The position numbers and the translations under genes are program-made. Below, one piece after another: positions 37,827 through 48,186 of a DNA stretch of 64,000 nt. A model generated the notes under the pieces. That model did no database searches. It was not told the DNA's origin and worked only from the letters and a program-made list of their open reading frames with translations. Source of the DNA: Bifidobacterium magnum (lineage in GTDB: Bacteria; Actinomycetota; Actinomycetes; Actinomycetales; Bifidobacteriaceae); assembly GCF_000741255.1 (NCBI RefSeq), contig NZ_JGZB01000004.1, positions 310,001-374,000 of the forward strand. The letters are read 5' to 3'. Position 1 is the stretch's first letter, and each line of letters starts with the position of its first letter.

Positions 37827-38276
37827 GTGAAAACTTTCACACCGAAACCAGCTGATTTGACTCACGACTGGTACATCATCGATGCCAAGGACGTAGTGCT
37901 CGGTCGTCTTGCTGCTCAGGCTGCAATCCTGCTGCGCGGCAAGAACAAGCCGTCTTTCGCTCCTCACGCTGACTCCGGCAACCATGTCATCATCATCAAC
38001 GCCGATAAGATCGCTCTGTCCGGCAACAAGATGGGCAAGGAACTCTACTCGCACTCCGGCCGTCCGGGCGGTCTGCGTCGCGACTCCTACGCTGAGCTGC
38101 TGGCCAACAAGCCTGAGCGCATCGTGATCTCTGCTATCAAGGGCATGCTGCCGAAGAACAAGCTGTCCAAGGTTCAGATGGGCCGTCTGCGCGTATACGC
38201 CGGCGAAGAGCATCCGCATGTTAGCCAGAACCCGCAGGTCTTCGAGATCAAGCAGATCTCGCAGCAGGCTAAGTGA
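37827..38276 (+). CDS. rplM: 50S ribosomal protein L13
   Basis: A 149-residue early-assembly protein of the large subunit. It has the family opening [25 protein letters not shown] in outline (key parts [11 protein letters not shown] and LLRGKNKP), the [16 protein letters not shown] region and the signature MLPKNKLSK near residue 110. It is followed 23 bp later by rpsI, the usual bacterial pair. Composition is core-like, marking the right-hand edge of the accessory block. Confidence 0.96.
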   Translation: MKTFTPKPADLTHDWYIIDAKDVVLGRLAAQAAILLRGKNKPSFAPHADSGNHVIIINADKIALSGNKMGKELYSHSGRPGGLRRDSYAELLANKPERIVISAIKGMLPKNKLSKVQMGRLRVYAGEEHPHVSQNPQVFEIKQISQQAK

Positions 38277-38299
38277 GAACCGAAGGAGAGTTAGACATC

Positions 38300-38783
38300 A
38301 TGGCTGAAAACACCAACGAGTCCCAGGTTCTCGCAACTGAAGAGACCGCAGCATACACTTCTGAAACCAATGCTGGCGCTGGCACCTCCACCATCGCTCC
38401 TTGCTACGGCACCGGCCGTCGTAAGGAAGCTGTGGCCCGTGTGCGTCTGGTCCCGGGTACCGGCAAGTGGACGATCAACGGCCGCACGCTGGAAGAGTAC
38501 TTCCCGGCGAAGCTGCTGCAGCGTGAAGTGAACTCGCCGATCGTGCTCCTGAAGCTCGAAGGCAAGTTCGACGCAATCGTCCTCGTTGACGGTGGCGGCA
38601 CCACCGGCCAGGCTGGCGCAATCCGCCTGGGCGTGGCCCGCGCTCTGAACGCTGTCGACCGCGACGCCAACCGCGCAGCCCTGAAGAAGGCTGGCTTCCT
38701 GACCCCGCGACGCTCGCGTCGTGGAGCGCAAGAAGGCCGGTCTGCACAAGGCTCGCCGTGCACCGCAGTTCTCGAAGCGTTGA
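38300..38783 (+). CDS. rpsI: 30S ribosomal protein S9, frameshifted as given
   Basis: The start at 38300 has GAAGGAGAG upstream and opens with a 35-residue acidic extension typical of bifidobacterial S9. The body shows [27 protein letters not shown] and [19 protein letters not shown]. At a C4 run (38703-38706) the frame is lost; with three C it reads [14 protein letters not shown] and finishes Q-F-S-K-R at 38783, exactly the expected end, 160 residues. The C-terminal tail of S9 contacts P-site tRNA and the gene is essential. A real frameshift with a 55-residue unrelated tail is implausible, so this is most likely a sequence error. Confidence 0.93.
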
Positions 38784-38797
38784 TATTCGGTTTTGCG

Positions 38798-38832
38798 AAA
38801 GCCCCCTTCGGATTCGTCCGGAGGGGCTTTTT
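38798..38832 (+). terminator. Terminator of rplM-rpsI, possibly bidirectional
   Basis: AAAGCCCC...TTCGG pairs with CCGGAGGGGCTTT over a short loop and is followed by five T. It lies between the convergent rpsI and glgX genes and has a shorter T-run on the reverse strand. Confidence 0.85.
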
Positions 38833-38865
38833 CTATACTTTCTTTGCCTGGCTCTTGTGCACGGC

Positions 38866-41445
38866 CTATTCTTCGATCAGAATGCTGATGGACTGCGCGG
38901 GAACCGTCCATATGTTTCTGGCCGATGTCTCTTCCGCGGTTTTTTGAATACTGCTGTTGGAAGAGGGGAGAATGGCCAACGTCTGCTGATCAATGGTGTC
39001 GCGGATGGAGATGGGGACGGAAGCTGTGGCGCTTCGTGCCACATTGTGCTTGATCAAATGGGGGTGGGCGTCCTCAAACACGCGTTCCAGCGCTTCCGAC
39101 GGTTCCCAATGTTCCGCCGGGGTGGGAGCGGGCGCATTTGTGCCGTCGCCCTCACTCGTACTGAACATTTCCGACCAGAAGATGGGGTTGCTGATCGGCG
39201 TCATGTACCGAATATCGGTACCTTTGGCGGGCTCTTCCCCAGTACTGCAGGCCGATGACCATAACAGGTGCCACGGGCGCTCGCTAGGCAGACGGAACTG
39301 TTGCATTTCATCGCTGCCGTTGACCACAATCGCGGCGGTCGACGCGTGCTGGGAGCGCAGGATCATGGAGAAACTGCGGATCGACGAATTGAACCAGTCC
39401 TGGTCCTTGGGCGCGCTGCCGTCGGGAAGCGCCCACTGGACGCGGTTGGACGGCTTGAGCACGCCCAGCTGTGTGAGCTTCGTAAAGAAGTCCTCGTGGT
39501 CGAAAATATTGAGCGCCTTGCGGATCGCGATAAGACGGTATACGGATTCAATGCGCTGCTGCTGGGGGCTGTTGTCCCCGGAATTGATCCAGTCCCAGTC
39601 AAGCCACGTAATGTCATTGTCTTGGCAATAGGCGTTGTTGTTGCCGCCTTGGGAATTGCCGAACTCGTCTCCCGCCAGAATCATGGGCGTGCCCAACGAA
39701 AGCAGCAGCATGCCCATCATGTTCTGTGCGGCGCGTTCGCGCCTGCGGTTCACCTCACGGTCCTCGGTAGGCCCTTCCACGCCAAAATTGGCGCTATGGT
39801 TCACATTGGCGCCATCGTTGTTGTGCTCACCGTTGGCTTCGTTGTGCTTGTGCGCATACATCGTCAGATCGGCCAGCGTGAAGCCGTCATGCGCCGTAAT
39901 GAAATTGATCGACGACATGGCGCCTCGGCCCGGATCGGTGGCGAACAGGTCCGCGGAACCGCACATACGCGTCGCCAACTCCTGCATGCCCACGTTGGCG
40001 TACGGCGAATTGACCACATGGCTGTTGTCAGTAATCCAGAACATGCGGCTCGTATCGCGGAACCGGTCGTTCCATTCGCCAAATGGCGACTGGAACTGTC
40101 CCGTGCGCCAGCCCTGGGCGCCCACATCCCACGGTTCCATAATGAGTTTCAAGTTGCCGAGCAGCAAATCGGACCGCAGCGCGTACAGGAACGGATGGTA
40201 GGGCGTGAACTGGCCGTTTAGGCGCGCCAGGGAGACGGCGAGGTCGAAGCGGAACCCGTCGATGCCGATGCGTTTGGACCAGTATCGCAGCGCGTCCACG
40301 GCGAACGTCACATTATGGGTGTTCGTGAAGTCCAGCGTATTGCCGCAACCCGTGGTGTCTTCCAACTCGCCCACATTGTGTTGCTGCTGGCGGTAATATG
40401 ACACGTTGTCGAGCCCGCGCCAGCATACGGTCGGTCCGTTGTTGCCGCCTTCGCACGTATGGTTGAAGACCACGTCCATAATCACTTCGAAGCCGGCTTC
40501 GTGCAATGCGCGCACCATGTCGATCACTTCTTGCCGCACTGCCGTGGGCCCCTCCTCCTGCGCCCTGCGTGTGGCATAGGAAGGCTCGGGGGAGAAGAAG
40601 TTGAGCGTGGAATAGCCCCAGTAGTTCGTGGAACCGCGCTCCTGCAAAAACAGTTCGGGCTGCTTGGCCATAATCGGCAGCAGCTCGATGGACGTGACGC
40701 CCAAATGTTGCAGGTAACTGAGCGTATTGGGGTGCGCAAGCCCCGCATAGGTGCCGCGCAACTCCTCGGGAAGCCATGGCGCGTTCGCCGTGAAGCCCTT
40801 CACATGCAACTCGTAAATAACCGTTTTGCTCCACGGAATATGCGGATGGTTCGGCTCGTTGTCGTGCTTGGTTATGTCCCGGTCGTCTATGGCCACGGAC
40901 AACGGCACATATCCGAGCGAATCGAGTTTGCTGGGCGCACCATTGGGGTCGCCCACAATCTTGCCGTCCACAAGCTCGCATTCGTAGGAGAACGCTGCCG
41001 GATGCAGCGTCATGGCGCCGTCAATACCTTTTGCGAACGGATCGAGCAACAGTTTGTTGGGATTGAACCTCAGGCTATGCTCGGGATCCCACTTGCCTTC
41101 GGCGCGGAATCCGTAACGCATGCCGTCCCAGGCATGGGAAATATGCACATACCAGAGCCCATAGCGCGGCCCCTCCATAAGGAACAGCGTCTCGCGCAGC
41201 GGCGAGGAAGGCAGCTTGCGCGTATAGATCTGGTGCTGGTGCGAGTCTGCGAAAAAATCCGTGTCGTTACCGAGCACATAGCGTACCGTTTCGTTATAGA
41301 AACGGCTGGGCCGGTCGATAGGTTCCAGCACGCTCAACCACATCCGGTCGGCGGTCTCAGAACGTACAACTATGTCTGCACCGCCGTCATCGGTAAAGTA
41401 CACCCCGGGTCGGGTGGCGTATCGATATAAATTTGGCGATTTCAT
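38866..41445 (-). CDS. glgX: Glycogen debranching enzyme GlgX (GH13 isoamylase type)
   Basis: An 859-residue enzyme that hydrolyses alpha-1,6 branches of limit glycogen. The N-terminal CBM48-like domain is followed by a GH13 barrel: [22 protein letters not shown], the nucleophile region [10 protein letters not shown], the acid LIMEPWDVG, and [10 protein letters not shown] with the transition-state Asp. [15 protein letters not shown] is typical of GlgX. The C-terminal part has a tail of about 150 residues longer than in E. coli GlgX. It is on the minus strand, convergent with rpsI and downstream of the ROK regulator gene (50-bp gap), possibly in one transcript. Confidence 0.93.
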   Translation of the reverse strand: MKSPNLYRYATRPGVYFTDDGGADIVVRSETADRMWLSVLEPIDRPSRFYNETVRYVLGNDTDFFADSHQHQIYTRKLPSSPLRETLFLMEGPRYGLWYVHISHAWDGMRYGFRAEGKWDPEHSLRFNPNKLLLDPFAKGIDGAMTLHPAAFSYECELVDGKIVGDPNGAPSKLDSLGYVPLSVAIDDRDITKHDNEPNHPHIPWSKTVIYELHVKGFTANAPWLPEELRGTYAGLAHPNTLSYLQHLGVTSIELLPIMAKQPELFLQERGSTNYWGYSTLNFFSPEPSYATRRAQEEGPTAVRQEVIDMVRALHEAGFEVIMDVVFNHTCEGGNNGPTVCWRGLDNVSYYRQQQHNVGELEDTTGCGNTLDFTNTHNVTFAVDALRYWSKRIGIDGFRFDLAVSLARLNGQFTPYHPFLYALRSDLLLGNLKLIMEPWDVGAQGWRTGQFQSPFGEWNDRFRDTSRMFWITDNSHVVNSPYANVGMQELATRMCGSADLFATDPGRGAMSSINFITAHDGFTLADLTMYAHKHNEANGEHNNDGANVNHSANFGVEGPTEDREVNRRRERAAQNMMGMLLLSLGTPMILAGDEFGNSQGGNNNAYCQDNDITWLDWDWINSGDNSPQQQRIESVYRLIAIRKALNIFDHEDFFTKLTQLGVLKPSNRVQWALPDGSAPKDQDWFNSSIRSFSMILRSQHASTAAIVVNGSDEMQQFRLPSERPWHLLWSSACSTGEEPAKGTDIRYMTPISNPIFWSEMFSTSEGDGTNAPAPTPAEHWEPSEALERVFEDAHPHLIKHNVARSATASVPISIRDTIDQQTLAILPSSNSSIQKTAEETSARNIWTVPAQSISILIEE

Positions 41446-41495
41446 GCCCCCCCATTGTACGGAGCATTCACGTGCGCACCAAGGGTTTTGGACAC

Positions 41496-42620
41496 TTACT
41501 CACAAACCTTATACGGATCTTGCAAATAGCGGGCGACGAGCCCCAGCGCTGCCCCCAACGCCTGGGCGTGCTCCATATGATGGGCCGTACGCACTTGCCG
41601 GCTTGCCAGCATGTCGCTCGTCTGCGGATGGTGCGCAAGGATGGCGCGCTGCAGCACTTGCATGTCATGCTCGTCCAAATATTGCGCCACGGGTCCGCTA
41701 ATGACCACGTTCACGAACAGTACGCTTTGCACATTCGCAACGGCTTGCGCCACATGGCCGAGCCATGCCATCATGCGGTCGCGATGGTGGATTTCGCCCT
41801 GCTCAAGCACGCTGAAAAATCCCGGGAGGCTTTCGCCCTCTTCAGGCAGGCCTTGAATGGAACAGTAGGTGTTGAAGCAGCCCGTCCGTCCGCATTCGCA
41901 CGCTTTGCCATGGTCGGAAACCAGTGTCATGTGGCCGATTTGCGGATAATCGGGGGAGGAGGGGAGCGGTGCGCCGCCCACAATCAACGTGCTCGTGATG
42001 GTATCGGCGATATGGAGGATCAGCGTGTCGGGCATGTCCGGATTGCTCCATAGTTCCGTCATGGCCGTCGCCTCGCAGGGATTCGTGATTTCCAGCGTAT
42101 GGGGCTCGAGCAATTTTTTGAGTCCGGCGTGGGCCCGGAACATCTCGACCATGTCTTCAGGACCGCATAGTGAGATGCCGAGAATCGTTTGCTGTCGTGA
42201 CACTTGGGATCGTACGAAATCGTTGATGACATGGCCGACGCGCGTCACATAGGATGCATCGTTGCGTTGCGTGACGCTATGGCGGTGCTGAGCGACCACT
42301 GTGCCATACAAATTGACGGCGCTGCATACGACTTCCGTTTCCGCCAGCTCGACTCCCACAGCAATGTGCGAGTCCGCGTTGTACGCGTAGGTGCGCGGCT
42401 TGCGTCCTCCGGTGGACGGCTGGGTTTCACCCGGTACGACTATGCCGCGTTCTTCAAGCGCGCCGAGATTGTCGATTACCGTAGGCAAGCTCAGGTGCAA
42501 TTGCTCGGCGATCTGCTGTTTGGTGGCTGGCCCGTTGCGGTAGAGCAGGCTAGCGATGGCCGTACGGTGGTGGTGTTTGAGTGAGGCCGCGGCCGGCGTC
42601 GCGATACGGAACAGGTCCAT
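41496..42620 (-). CDS. ROK-family transcriptional regulator
   Basis: A 374-residue protein. Residues about 12-65 form a winged helix-turn-helix (ATKQQIAEQLHLSLPTVIDNL). The rest is a ROK domain with the Zn-binding CECGRTGCFNTYCS motif near residue 236; the ATP/sugar-binding part is only partly conserved, so it may sense sugars without being a kinase. ATG at 42620 follows AAGGA. It lies just upstream of glgX on the same strand and divergent from adhE, so control of glycogen or fermentation genes is plausible (inference). A palindrome 32 bp before its start may be its operator. Confidence 0.88.
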   Translation of the reverse strand: MDLFRIATPAAASLKHHHRTAIASLLYRNGPATKQQIAEQLHLSLPTVIDNLGALEERGIVVPGETQPSTGGRKPRTYAYNADSHIAVGVELAETEVVCSAVNLYGTVVAQHRHSVTQRNDASYVTRVGHVINDFVRSQVSRQQTILGISLCGPEDMVEMFRAHAGLKKLLEPHTLEITNPCEATAMTELWSNPDMPDTLILHIADTITSTLIVGGAPLPSSPDYPQIGHMTLVSDHGKACECGRTGCFNTYCSIQGLPEEGESLPGFFSVLEQGEIHHRDRMMAWLGHVAQAVANVQSVLFVNVVISGPVAQYLDEHDMQVLQRAILAHHPQTSDMLASRQVRTAHHMEHAQALGAALGLVARYLQDPYKVCE

Positions 42621-42651
42621 GATGAATCCTTATATACAGGCGGTCACAATC

Positions 42652-42673
42652 TTTATAAAAACTATTTTATAAA
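42652..42673. promoter_or_regulatory. Candidate ROK operator palindrome
   Basis: TTTATAAAA (42652-42660) and TTTTATAAA (42665-42673) are perfect inverted 9-bp arms separated by four bases. The palindrome lies between the divergent ROK and adhE genes, close to the ROK start. A ROK regulator often binds its own promoter; no data here show it. Confidence 0.45.
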
Positions 42674-42993
42674 AGTTTGCAAAGAAATTGTGCTTTTTAT
42701 AGGTATCTTTATGGAAGTATCATTGTATCTGTCATATATTTGATGTGCATTGAGGTCAGAAAGAGCACAAAAGTTCTCAAATTGATCAAAATGAACGTGA
42801 TGAAGGTCTCATTTAAGACAAAAACACACGTCAAATAAACAAAAGTAAACACTCGCCGGCGACACGACCAATCTCTGAAATCGTGTTGCAAATTGGCTAC
42901 ATTGGATAGCGATGTTGCACCCAATGGTGGCGCGGCATTGAAGAGTCGCTACAGAGCGAAAACATCTTGCTTCAGGCAAGTCGAGGAGGATTC
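42674..42993. other. Intergenic region upstream of adhE
   Basis: The 320 bp between the palindrome and adhE are AT-rich on the left. A GAGGAGGA ribosome-binding site lies at 42983-42990. TACATT at 42898-42903 could be a -10 box but no fitting -35 is seen. I see no perfect Rex-type site. Confidence 0.4.
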
Positions 42994-45756
42994 ATGGCAG
43001 AAGCAAAGAAGGGTGGCGTTGCTGCTCAGTCCGAGGCTGAGAAAGTCGTCAAGCCTACCGCTGAGGAGAAGCAGGCCGCCGCTCAGGCCGAAGTCGACGC
43101 TCTCGTCAAGAAGGCAGTACAGGCCCTTAAGGAATTCGATTCCGAAGCATATGATCAAGCCAAGGTAGATCGCATTGTGGCGAAGGCTTCGATCGCAGCC
43201 CTCAACAAGCATCTCGTGCTGGCCAAGATGGCCGTGGAAGAAACCGGCCGTGGTCTCGTGGAAGACAAGGCCACGAAGAACATCTTCGCTTGCGAGCACG
43301 TTACCAATTACATGGCCAACCAGCGCACGGTCGGCATCATTAGCGAAGACGACGTCATGGGCATCGACCAGGTGGCCGAGCCTGTGGGCGTGGTCGCCGG
43401 TGTCACCCCGGTGACGAACCCGACTTCCACCGCCATCTTCAAGTCCCTGCTGGCGCTCAAGACGCGCTGCCCGATCGTGTTCGGCTTCCATCCTGGCGCC
43501 CAGAAGAGCTCCGTGGAAGCGGCCCGCATCGTTCGTGACGCCGCAATCGCCGCAGGCGCTCCCGAAAACTGCATCCAGTGGATCGAGCACCCGTCCATCG
43601 AAGCCACCACGGCTTTGATGCAGCACCCCGACGTGGCCACCATCCTCGCCACGGGCGGTCCGGGCATGGTCAAGTCCGCATACTCCTCCGGCAAGCCGGC
43701 CCTCGGCGTGGGCGCAGGCAACGCCCCGGCCTACATTGACGCCAACGTGGACATCCGCCGCGTGGCCAATGACCTTATTCTTTCCAAGCACTTCGATTAC
43801 GGCATGATCTGCGCCACGGAGCAGGCCATTATCGCCGACAAGAATGTGTATGAGCCGCTGAAGAAGGAACTCAAGCGCCGCAAGGCCTACTTCGTGAACG
43901 ACGACGAGAAGGCCAAGCTCGAGCAGTTCATGTTCGGCTGCACCTCGTACTCGGGCGGCACGCCGAAGCTCAACTCCACGGTTCCGGGCAAGTCCCCGCA
44001 GTGGATCGCGCACCAGTCCGGCTTCGACATTCCGGAAGACGCCACCATCCTGATCGCCGAATGCAAGGAAGTCGGCGACATGGAACCGTTGACGCACGAA
44101 AAGCTCGCTCCCGTGCACGCCATGCTCAAGTCTTCGGACAAGGAGCAGGGCTTTGAGATGTGCGAAGCCATGCTCAAGTACGGCGAGGGCCACACTGCGG
44201 CCATCCACACGAACAATGACAACCTCGTGCGCGAGTACGGCCTGCGCATGCACGCCTGCCGTATCATCTGGAACCAGCCGAGCTCCCTGGGCGGCATTGG
44301 CGATATCTACAACGCCATCGCCCCGTCGCTGACGCTGGGCTGCGGCTCCTACGGCGGCAACTCCGTCTCCGGCAACGTGCAGGCTGTGAACCTGCTGAAC
44401 ATCAAGCGCATTGCTCGAAGGAACAACAACATGCAGTGGTTCAAGATCCCGTCCAAGACCTACTTCGAGCCGAACGCCATCAAGTACCTGCGCGACATGT
44501 ACGGCATTGAACGCGCCGTGATCGTGTGCGACAAGGTCATGGAGCAGCTCGGCATTGTGGACAAGATCATCGACCAGCTGCGCGCACGCTCCAACCGCGT
44601 CACGTTCCGTATCGTCGACTATGTCGAGCCGGAGCCGAGCGTGGAGACCGTGGAACGCGGCGCCGCCATGATGCGCGAAGAGTTCCAGCCGGACACCATC
44701 ATCGCCGTGGGCGGCGGTTCCCCGATGGACGCCTCCAAGGTCATGTGGCTGCTGTACGAACACCCGGAAATTTCCTTCTCCGACGTGCGTGAGAAGTTCT
44801 TCGACATCCGCAAGCGCGCGTTCAAGATCCCGCCGCTGGGCCAGAAGGCCAAGCTCGTGTGCATCCCGACCTCCTCGGGCACGGGCTCCGAAGTGACGCC
44901 GTACGCCGTGATCACCGACCACAAGACGGGCTACAAGTACCCGATCACGGATTACGCGCTCACGCCGTCCGTGGCCATTGTGGATCCGGTGCTCGCCCGC
45001 ACGCAGCCGCGCCGCCTCGCTTCCGACGCCGGCTTCGACGCGCTGACGCACGCCTTCGAGGCGTACGTGTCCGTGTACGCGAACGACTTCACCGACGGCA
45101 TGGCCCTGCACGCGGCCAAGCTCATCTGGGACAACCTCGCCGAGTCCGTGAACGCGGAACCGGGCGTGGCCAAGAAGTTCGCCCAGGAGCGCATGCACAA
45201 CGCGGCGACCATGGCCGGCATGGCCTTCGGCTCCGCCTTCCTGGGCATGTGCCACGCCATGGCCCACACCATCGGCGCCCTGTGCCACATCGCCCACGGC
45301 CGCACGAACTCGATCCTGCTGCCGTACGTGATCCGCTACAACGGACAGATTCCGCAGGAGCCCACGAGCTGGCCGAAGTACAACAAGTACATCGCGCCGG
45401 AACGCTACCAGCAGATCGCCCACGAGCTGGGCGTCCCTGAGGGCAAGACTCCGGAAGAAGCCGTGGAGAACTTGGCGTCCGCAGTCGAGGACTACCGCGA
45501 CAACAAGCTCGGCATGAACAAGAGCTTCAAGGACTGCGGCGTGGATGAGGATTACTTCTGGAGCATCCTCGACCAGATCGGCATGCGTGCCTACGAGGAC
45601 CAGTGCGCACCAGCAAACCCGCGAATTCCGCAGATTGAGGACATGAAGGACATTGCAATCGCGGCGTACTATGGTGTCTCTCAGGAGGAAGGCCACAAGC
45701 TTCGCGTCGAGCGTGAAGGCATCGACGCGGTCGAGGAAGCCTCCCAGCGCATCTGA
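42994..45756 (+). CDS. adhE: Bifunctional acetaldehyde/alcohol dehydrogenase AdhE
   Basis: A 920-residue enzyme that reduces acetyl-CoA to ethanol with two NADH, restoring redox balance in the bifid fermentation. The N-terminal half is the CoA-dependent aldehyde dehydrogenase (GVTPVTNPTST, and the active cysteine in YGMICATEQA near residue 273). The C-terminal half is an iron-dependent alcohol dehydrogenase (GGGSPMDASKVMW, TSSGTGSEVTPYAV, metal-binding histidines in GMCHAMAHTIGA and HIAHGRTN). The N-terminus carries an alanine-rich extension of about 30 residues. The start has GAGGAGGA four bases upstream. It uses highly biased core codons, indicating strong expression. Confidence 0.97.
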   Translation: MAEAKKGGVAAQSEAEKVVKPTAEEKQAAAQAEVDALVKKAVQALKEFDSEAYDQAKVDRIVAKASIAALNKHLVLAKMAVEETGRGLVEDKATKNIFACEHVTNYMANQRTVGIISEDDVMGIDQVAEPVGVVAGVTPVTNPTSTAIFKSLLALKTRCPIVFGFHPGAQKSSVEAARIVRDAAIAAGAPENCIQWIEHPSIEATTALMQHPDVATILATGGPGMVKSAYSSGKPALGVGAGNAPAYIDANVDIRRVANDLILSKHFDYGMICATEQAIIADKNVYEPLKKELKRRKAYFVNDDEKAKLEQFMFGCTSYSGGTPKLNSTVPGKSPQWIAHQSGFDIPEDATILIAECKEVGDMEPLTHEKLAPVHAMLKSSDKEQGFEMCEAMLKYGEGHTAAIHTNNDNLVREYGLRMHACRIIWNQPSSLGGIGDIYNAIAPSLTLGCGSYGGNSVSGNVQAVNLLNIKRIARRNNNMQWFKIPSKTYFEPNAIKYLRDMYGIERAVIVCDKVMEQLGIVDKIIDQLRARSNRVTFRIVDYVEPEPSVETVERGAAMMREEFQPDTIIAVGGGSPMDASKVMWLLYEHPEISFSDVREKFFDIRKRAFKIPPLGQKAKLVCIPTSSGTGSEVTPYAVITDHKTGYKYPITDYALTPSVAIVDPVLARTQPRRLASDAGFDALTHAFEAYVSVYANDFTDGMALHAAKLIWDNLAESVNAEPGVAKKFAQERMHNAATMAGMAFGSAFLGMCHAMAHTIGALCHIAHGRTNSILLPYVIRYNGQIPQEPTSWPKYNKYIAPERYQQIAHELGVPEGKTPEEAVENLASAVEDYRDNKLGMNKSFKDCGVDEDYFWSILDQIGMRAYEDQCAPANPRIPQIEDMKDIAIAAYYGVSQEEGHKLRVEREGIDAVEEASQRI

Positions 45757-45912
45757 TCCCATGGCGATCGTTCGCACGTCATACATCGGTATGGATTTGT
45801 TGCGGCGTTTATAGCCATGCAAGGGCCTGAGGACTTCCTTCGAAGGGCAGTCCGCATTCGGCGGCGTGGTTGTAATTCGTGAGCATGCCGCTGCGGCTCC
45901 TGCCTCAAATGG

Positions 45913-45950
45913 AAACCCCTTGATTTTCAAGTAAAATCAAGGGGTTTCTT
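45913..45950 (+). terminator. Terminator of adhE
   Basis: AAACCCCTTGATTTT and AAAATCAAGGGGTTT form a perfect 15-bp stem over a five-base loop; the T-rich side is inside the stem and CTTATAT follows. It lies 157 bp after the stop; the DNA between holds no gene that I can see. Confidence 0.8.
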
Positions 45951-46065
45951 ATATATATAGGTGCGACACGCCCGAACCTATTGCAAGGCGACCCTTGATG
46001 GTTTAATAAAACAGTTGCCTGTTTTAAGGCTCGCAAATTGGAATCAAAAAAGCGAGCGTAACACG

Positions 46066-46087
46066 AAAACCCGCATAAGCGGGTTTT
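46066..46087 (+). terminator. Small hairpin terminator before the S10 operon
   Basis: AAAACCCGC and GCGGGTTTT form a 9-bp stem with a four-base loop, and the right arm ends in four T. It could end leftover adhE transcripts or act as an attenuator in the rpsJ leader (117 bp before rpsJ). Confidence 0.6.
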
Positions 46088-46203
46088 GCATGGTTACGCA
46101 CTGATGTGGAACAACTCGGGGTAGTTATGCCTTGGAGTAGTCTGCCGGTGCCCTGAATCAGGTTAGTTAATAGTAAACGAATCGCTAGAAAGGGCGGAAG
46201 GCA

Positions 46204-46512
46204 ATGGCGGGACAGAAAATCCGCATCAGGCTTAAGTCCTATGACCATGAGGTCATCGACCAATCGGCGAAGAAGATCGTCGAAACGGTGACGAACGCGG
46301 GTGCAACTGTGGTTGGCCCGGTTCCGCTCCCGACCGAGAAGAACGTGTATGTTGTAATCCGCTCTCCTCATAAGTACAAGGATTCTCGCGAGCATTTCGA
46401 GATGCGTACTCACAAGCGTCTCATCGATATCGTGGACCCAACCCCTAAGGCTGTGGATTCCCTCATGCATATTGATCTGCCCGCAGATGTCAACATCGAG
46501 ATCAAGCTGTAA
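46204..46512 (+). CDS. rpsJ: 30S ribosomal protein S10
   Basis: A 102-residue protein, first gene of the S10 operon. It has [17 protein letters not shown] in outline, [14 protein letters not shown], and the long beta-hairpin signature [19 protein letters not shown]. It also serves in transcription antitermination (NusE). GGAAGG precedes the ATG. The 18-bp gap to rplC has a GGAGGAGGGA site. Confidence 0.97.
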   Translation: MAGQKIRIRLKSYDHEVIDQSAKKIVETVTNAGATVVGPVPLPTEKNVYVVIRSPHKYKDSREHFEMRTHKRLIDIVDPTPKAVDSLMHIDLPADVNIEIKL

Positions 46513-46529
46513 GGGAGGAGGGAACCGCA

Positions 46530-47180
46530 ATGGTAGAACAGATGAACCGCACCGCACTGCTGGGTAAGAAGCTCGGTATGTCGCAGGTTTGGGACGAGAA
46601 CGGTTTCTTCGTTCCAGTTACGCTGATTGACGTTTCCACGAACGTGGTCACGGCTGTCAAGTCCGAAGAGTCCGACGGCTACAAGGCTGTCCAGCTCGGC
46701 TACGGCCAGATCGACCCGACGAAGGTTTCCAAGCCGATGGCTGGCCACTTCGCCAAGGCCGGCGTCACCCCTCGCCGCCACCTCGCTGAGGTGCGCACCG
46801 AGAACGCCGCCGAGTACGAGCCGGGCCAGGAACTGACCGCTGAACTCTTCCCGGAAGGCGCACAGGTCGACGTGACCGGCACCACCCGTGGTAAGGGCTT
46901 CGCCGGCACCATCAAGCGCTGGGGCTTCAAGTCTTACCGTCGTACGCACGGCTCTCACAAGAACGAGCGTCGCCCCGGTTCTGTTGGCGCATGCGCCACG
47001 CCGAGCCGCATTCTCAAGGGTAAGCGTATGGCCGGCCGCATGGGTCACGTCACGAACACTGTGCTGAACCTCACCATCGTTTCCTCGGATGTGGAGAACG
47101 GTATTCTCGCTGTCAAGGGTGCTATTCCAGGACCTAAGGGCGGCATCGTTCTCGTCCGTTCGGCAGTGAAGGGAGCCTGA
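46530..47180 (+). CDS. rplC: 50S ribosomal protein L3
   Basis: A 216-residue protein near the peptidyl-transferase centre. ALLGKKLGMSQVWDENG opens the protein, GTTRGKGFAGTIKRWGF and the HGSHKNERRPGSVG loop follow, and PGPKGGIVLVR ends it. The start is preceded by GGAGGAGGGA. It is part of an unbroken series of ribosomal genes with 2-40 bp gaps. Confidence 0.97.
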   Translation: MVEQMNRTALLGKKLGMSQVWDENGFFVPVTLIDVSTNVVTAVKSEESDGYKAVQLGYGQIDPTKVSKPMAGHFAKAGVTPRRHLAEVRTENAAEYEPGQELTAELFPEGAQVDVTGTTRGKGFAGTIKRWGFKSYRRTHGSHKNERRPGSVGACATPSRILKGKRMAGRMGHVTNTVLNLTIVSSDVENGILAVKGAIPGPKGGIVLVRSAVKGA

Positions 47181-47185
47181 TTAAT

Positions 47186-47848
47186 ATGGCAAACGTTACT
47201 CTGAACGTTACTGATAACAAGGGTCAGGCTGCTGGCTCCGTGGAAGCTCCTGCAGAAGTCTTCGGCTTCTCCGCTGAAGAAGTGCAGGCTCACGTCCCGC
47301 TGATCCACCAGGTAGTGGTGGCCCAGCTCGCTGCTGCTCGCCAGGGCACCCACGCCACGAAGACTCGCGGCATGGTTTCCGGCGGCGGCAAGAAGCCGTG
47401 GAAGCAGAAGGGCACCGGTCGCGCTCGTCAGGGCTCGATCCGCGCTCCTCAGTGGTACCACGGTGGCGTGGTCTTCGGACCTCAGCCGCGCGACTACAGC
47501 CAGCGTACTCCTAAGAAGATGAAGGCCGCCGCTCTGCGTTACGTGCTTTCCGACCGCGTGAACAACGGCCGCGTCGCCATTGTGGACTTCGGTATCACCG
47601 AGCCGTCCACCAAGGCTGCCATCGCCGCTCTGAGCCCGATCACTTCTGACAAGTTCACCACCGTCGTGCTTTCCCGCGACGAAGTGAACGAGTGGCTGTC
47701 TGTGCGCAACATTCCGACCGTTCACCCGATTTTCGCTGACCAGCTCAATACGTACGACGTGGTTACCGCCCAGTACGTGGTCTTCTCCAAGGCGGGCTAT
47801 GAAGCCTTCCTCGAAGCCAAGGCCAAGCAGGCAGTTAAGGAGGCCTGA
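47186..47848 (+). CDS. rplD: 50S ribosomal protein L4
   Basis: A 220-residue protein lining the exit tunnel. The tunnel loop is visible as [31 protein letters not shown] in outline (key parts [13 protein letters not shown] and RAPQWYHGG). In E. coli L4 represses its own operon; no equivalent leader can be shown here. It starts five bases after rplC. Confidence 0.97.
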   Translation: MANVTLNVTDNKGQAAGSVEAPAEVFGFSAEEVQAHVPLIHQVVVAQLAAARQGTHATKTRGMVSGGGKKPWKQKGTGRARQGSIRAPQWYHGGVVFGPQPRDYSQRTPKKMKAAALRYVLSDRVNNGRVAIVDFGITEPSTKAAIAALSPITSDKFTTVVLSRDEVNEWLSVRNIPTVHPIFADQLNTYDVVTAQYVVFSKAGYEAFLEAKAKQAVKEA

Positions 47849-47853
47849 TTTCC

Positions 47854-48150
47854 ATGGTCGCAATTCACAAGCCAGCTCACGACGTCATTCTCAAGCCGGT
47901 AGTCTCCGAGAAGAGCTACGCCCTGTCCGATCGTGGTCAGTACACCTTCGTGGTGGCTCCGTCCGCGAACAAGGTACAGATCAAGCAGGCAATTGAGAAG
48001 ATCTTCAAGGTGAAGGTGACGAACGTCAACACTCTCAACCGCCAGGGCAAGCGCACCCGCACGCGTACCGGCTACGGCCGTCGCGTGAACGAGAAGCGCG
48101 CTATCGTAACGGTGGCCGAGGGCCAGACGATCGACATCTTCGGTAACTGA
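47854..48150 (+). CDS. rplW: 50S ribosomal protein L23
   Basis: A 98-residue protein at the tunnel exit, docking site for trigger factor and SRP. It has [36 protein letters not shown] in outline and a basic [13 protein letters not shown] loop. It starts five bases after rplD, with TTAAGGAGG just upstream of the rplD stop. Confidence 0.97.
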   Translation: MVAIHKPAHDVILKPVVSEKSYALSDRGQYTFVVAPSANKVQIKQAIEKIFKVKVTNVNTLNRQGKRTRTRTGYGRRVNEKRAIVTVAEGQTIDIFGN

Positions 48151-48186
48151 AGGTTAGCCGAGAAAAGTTAAAGGAAGAACTAGATT

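Noticed and set aside
42949-45930. A 993-codon open frame antisense to adhE
   Set aside because: It is a mirror of highly biased GC-rich codons. Its translation is rich in His, Arg, Val and Leu without any domain, while adhE has all its motifs and a strong ribosome-binding site.
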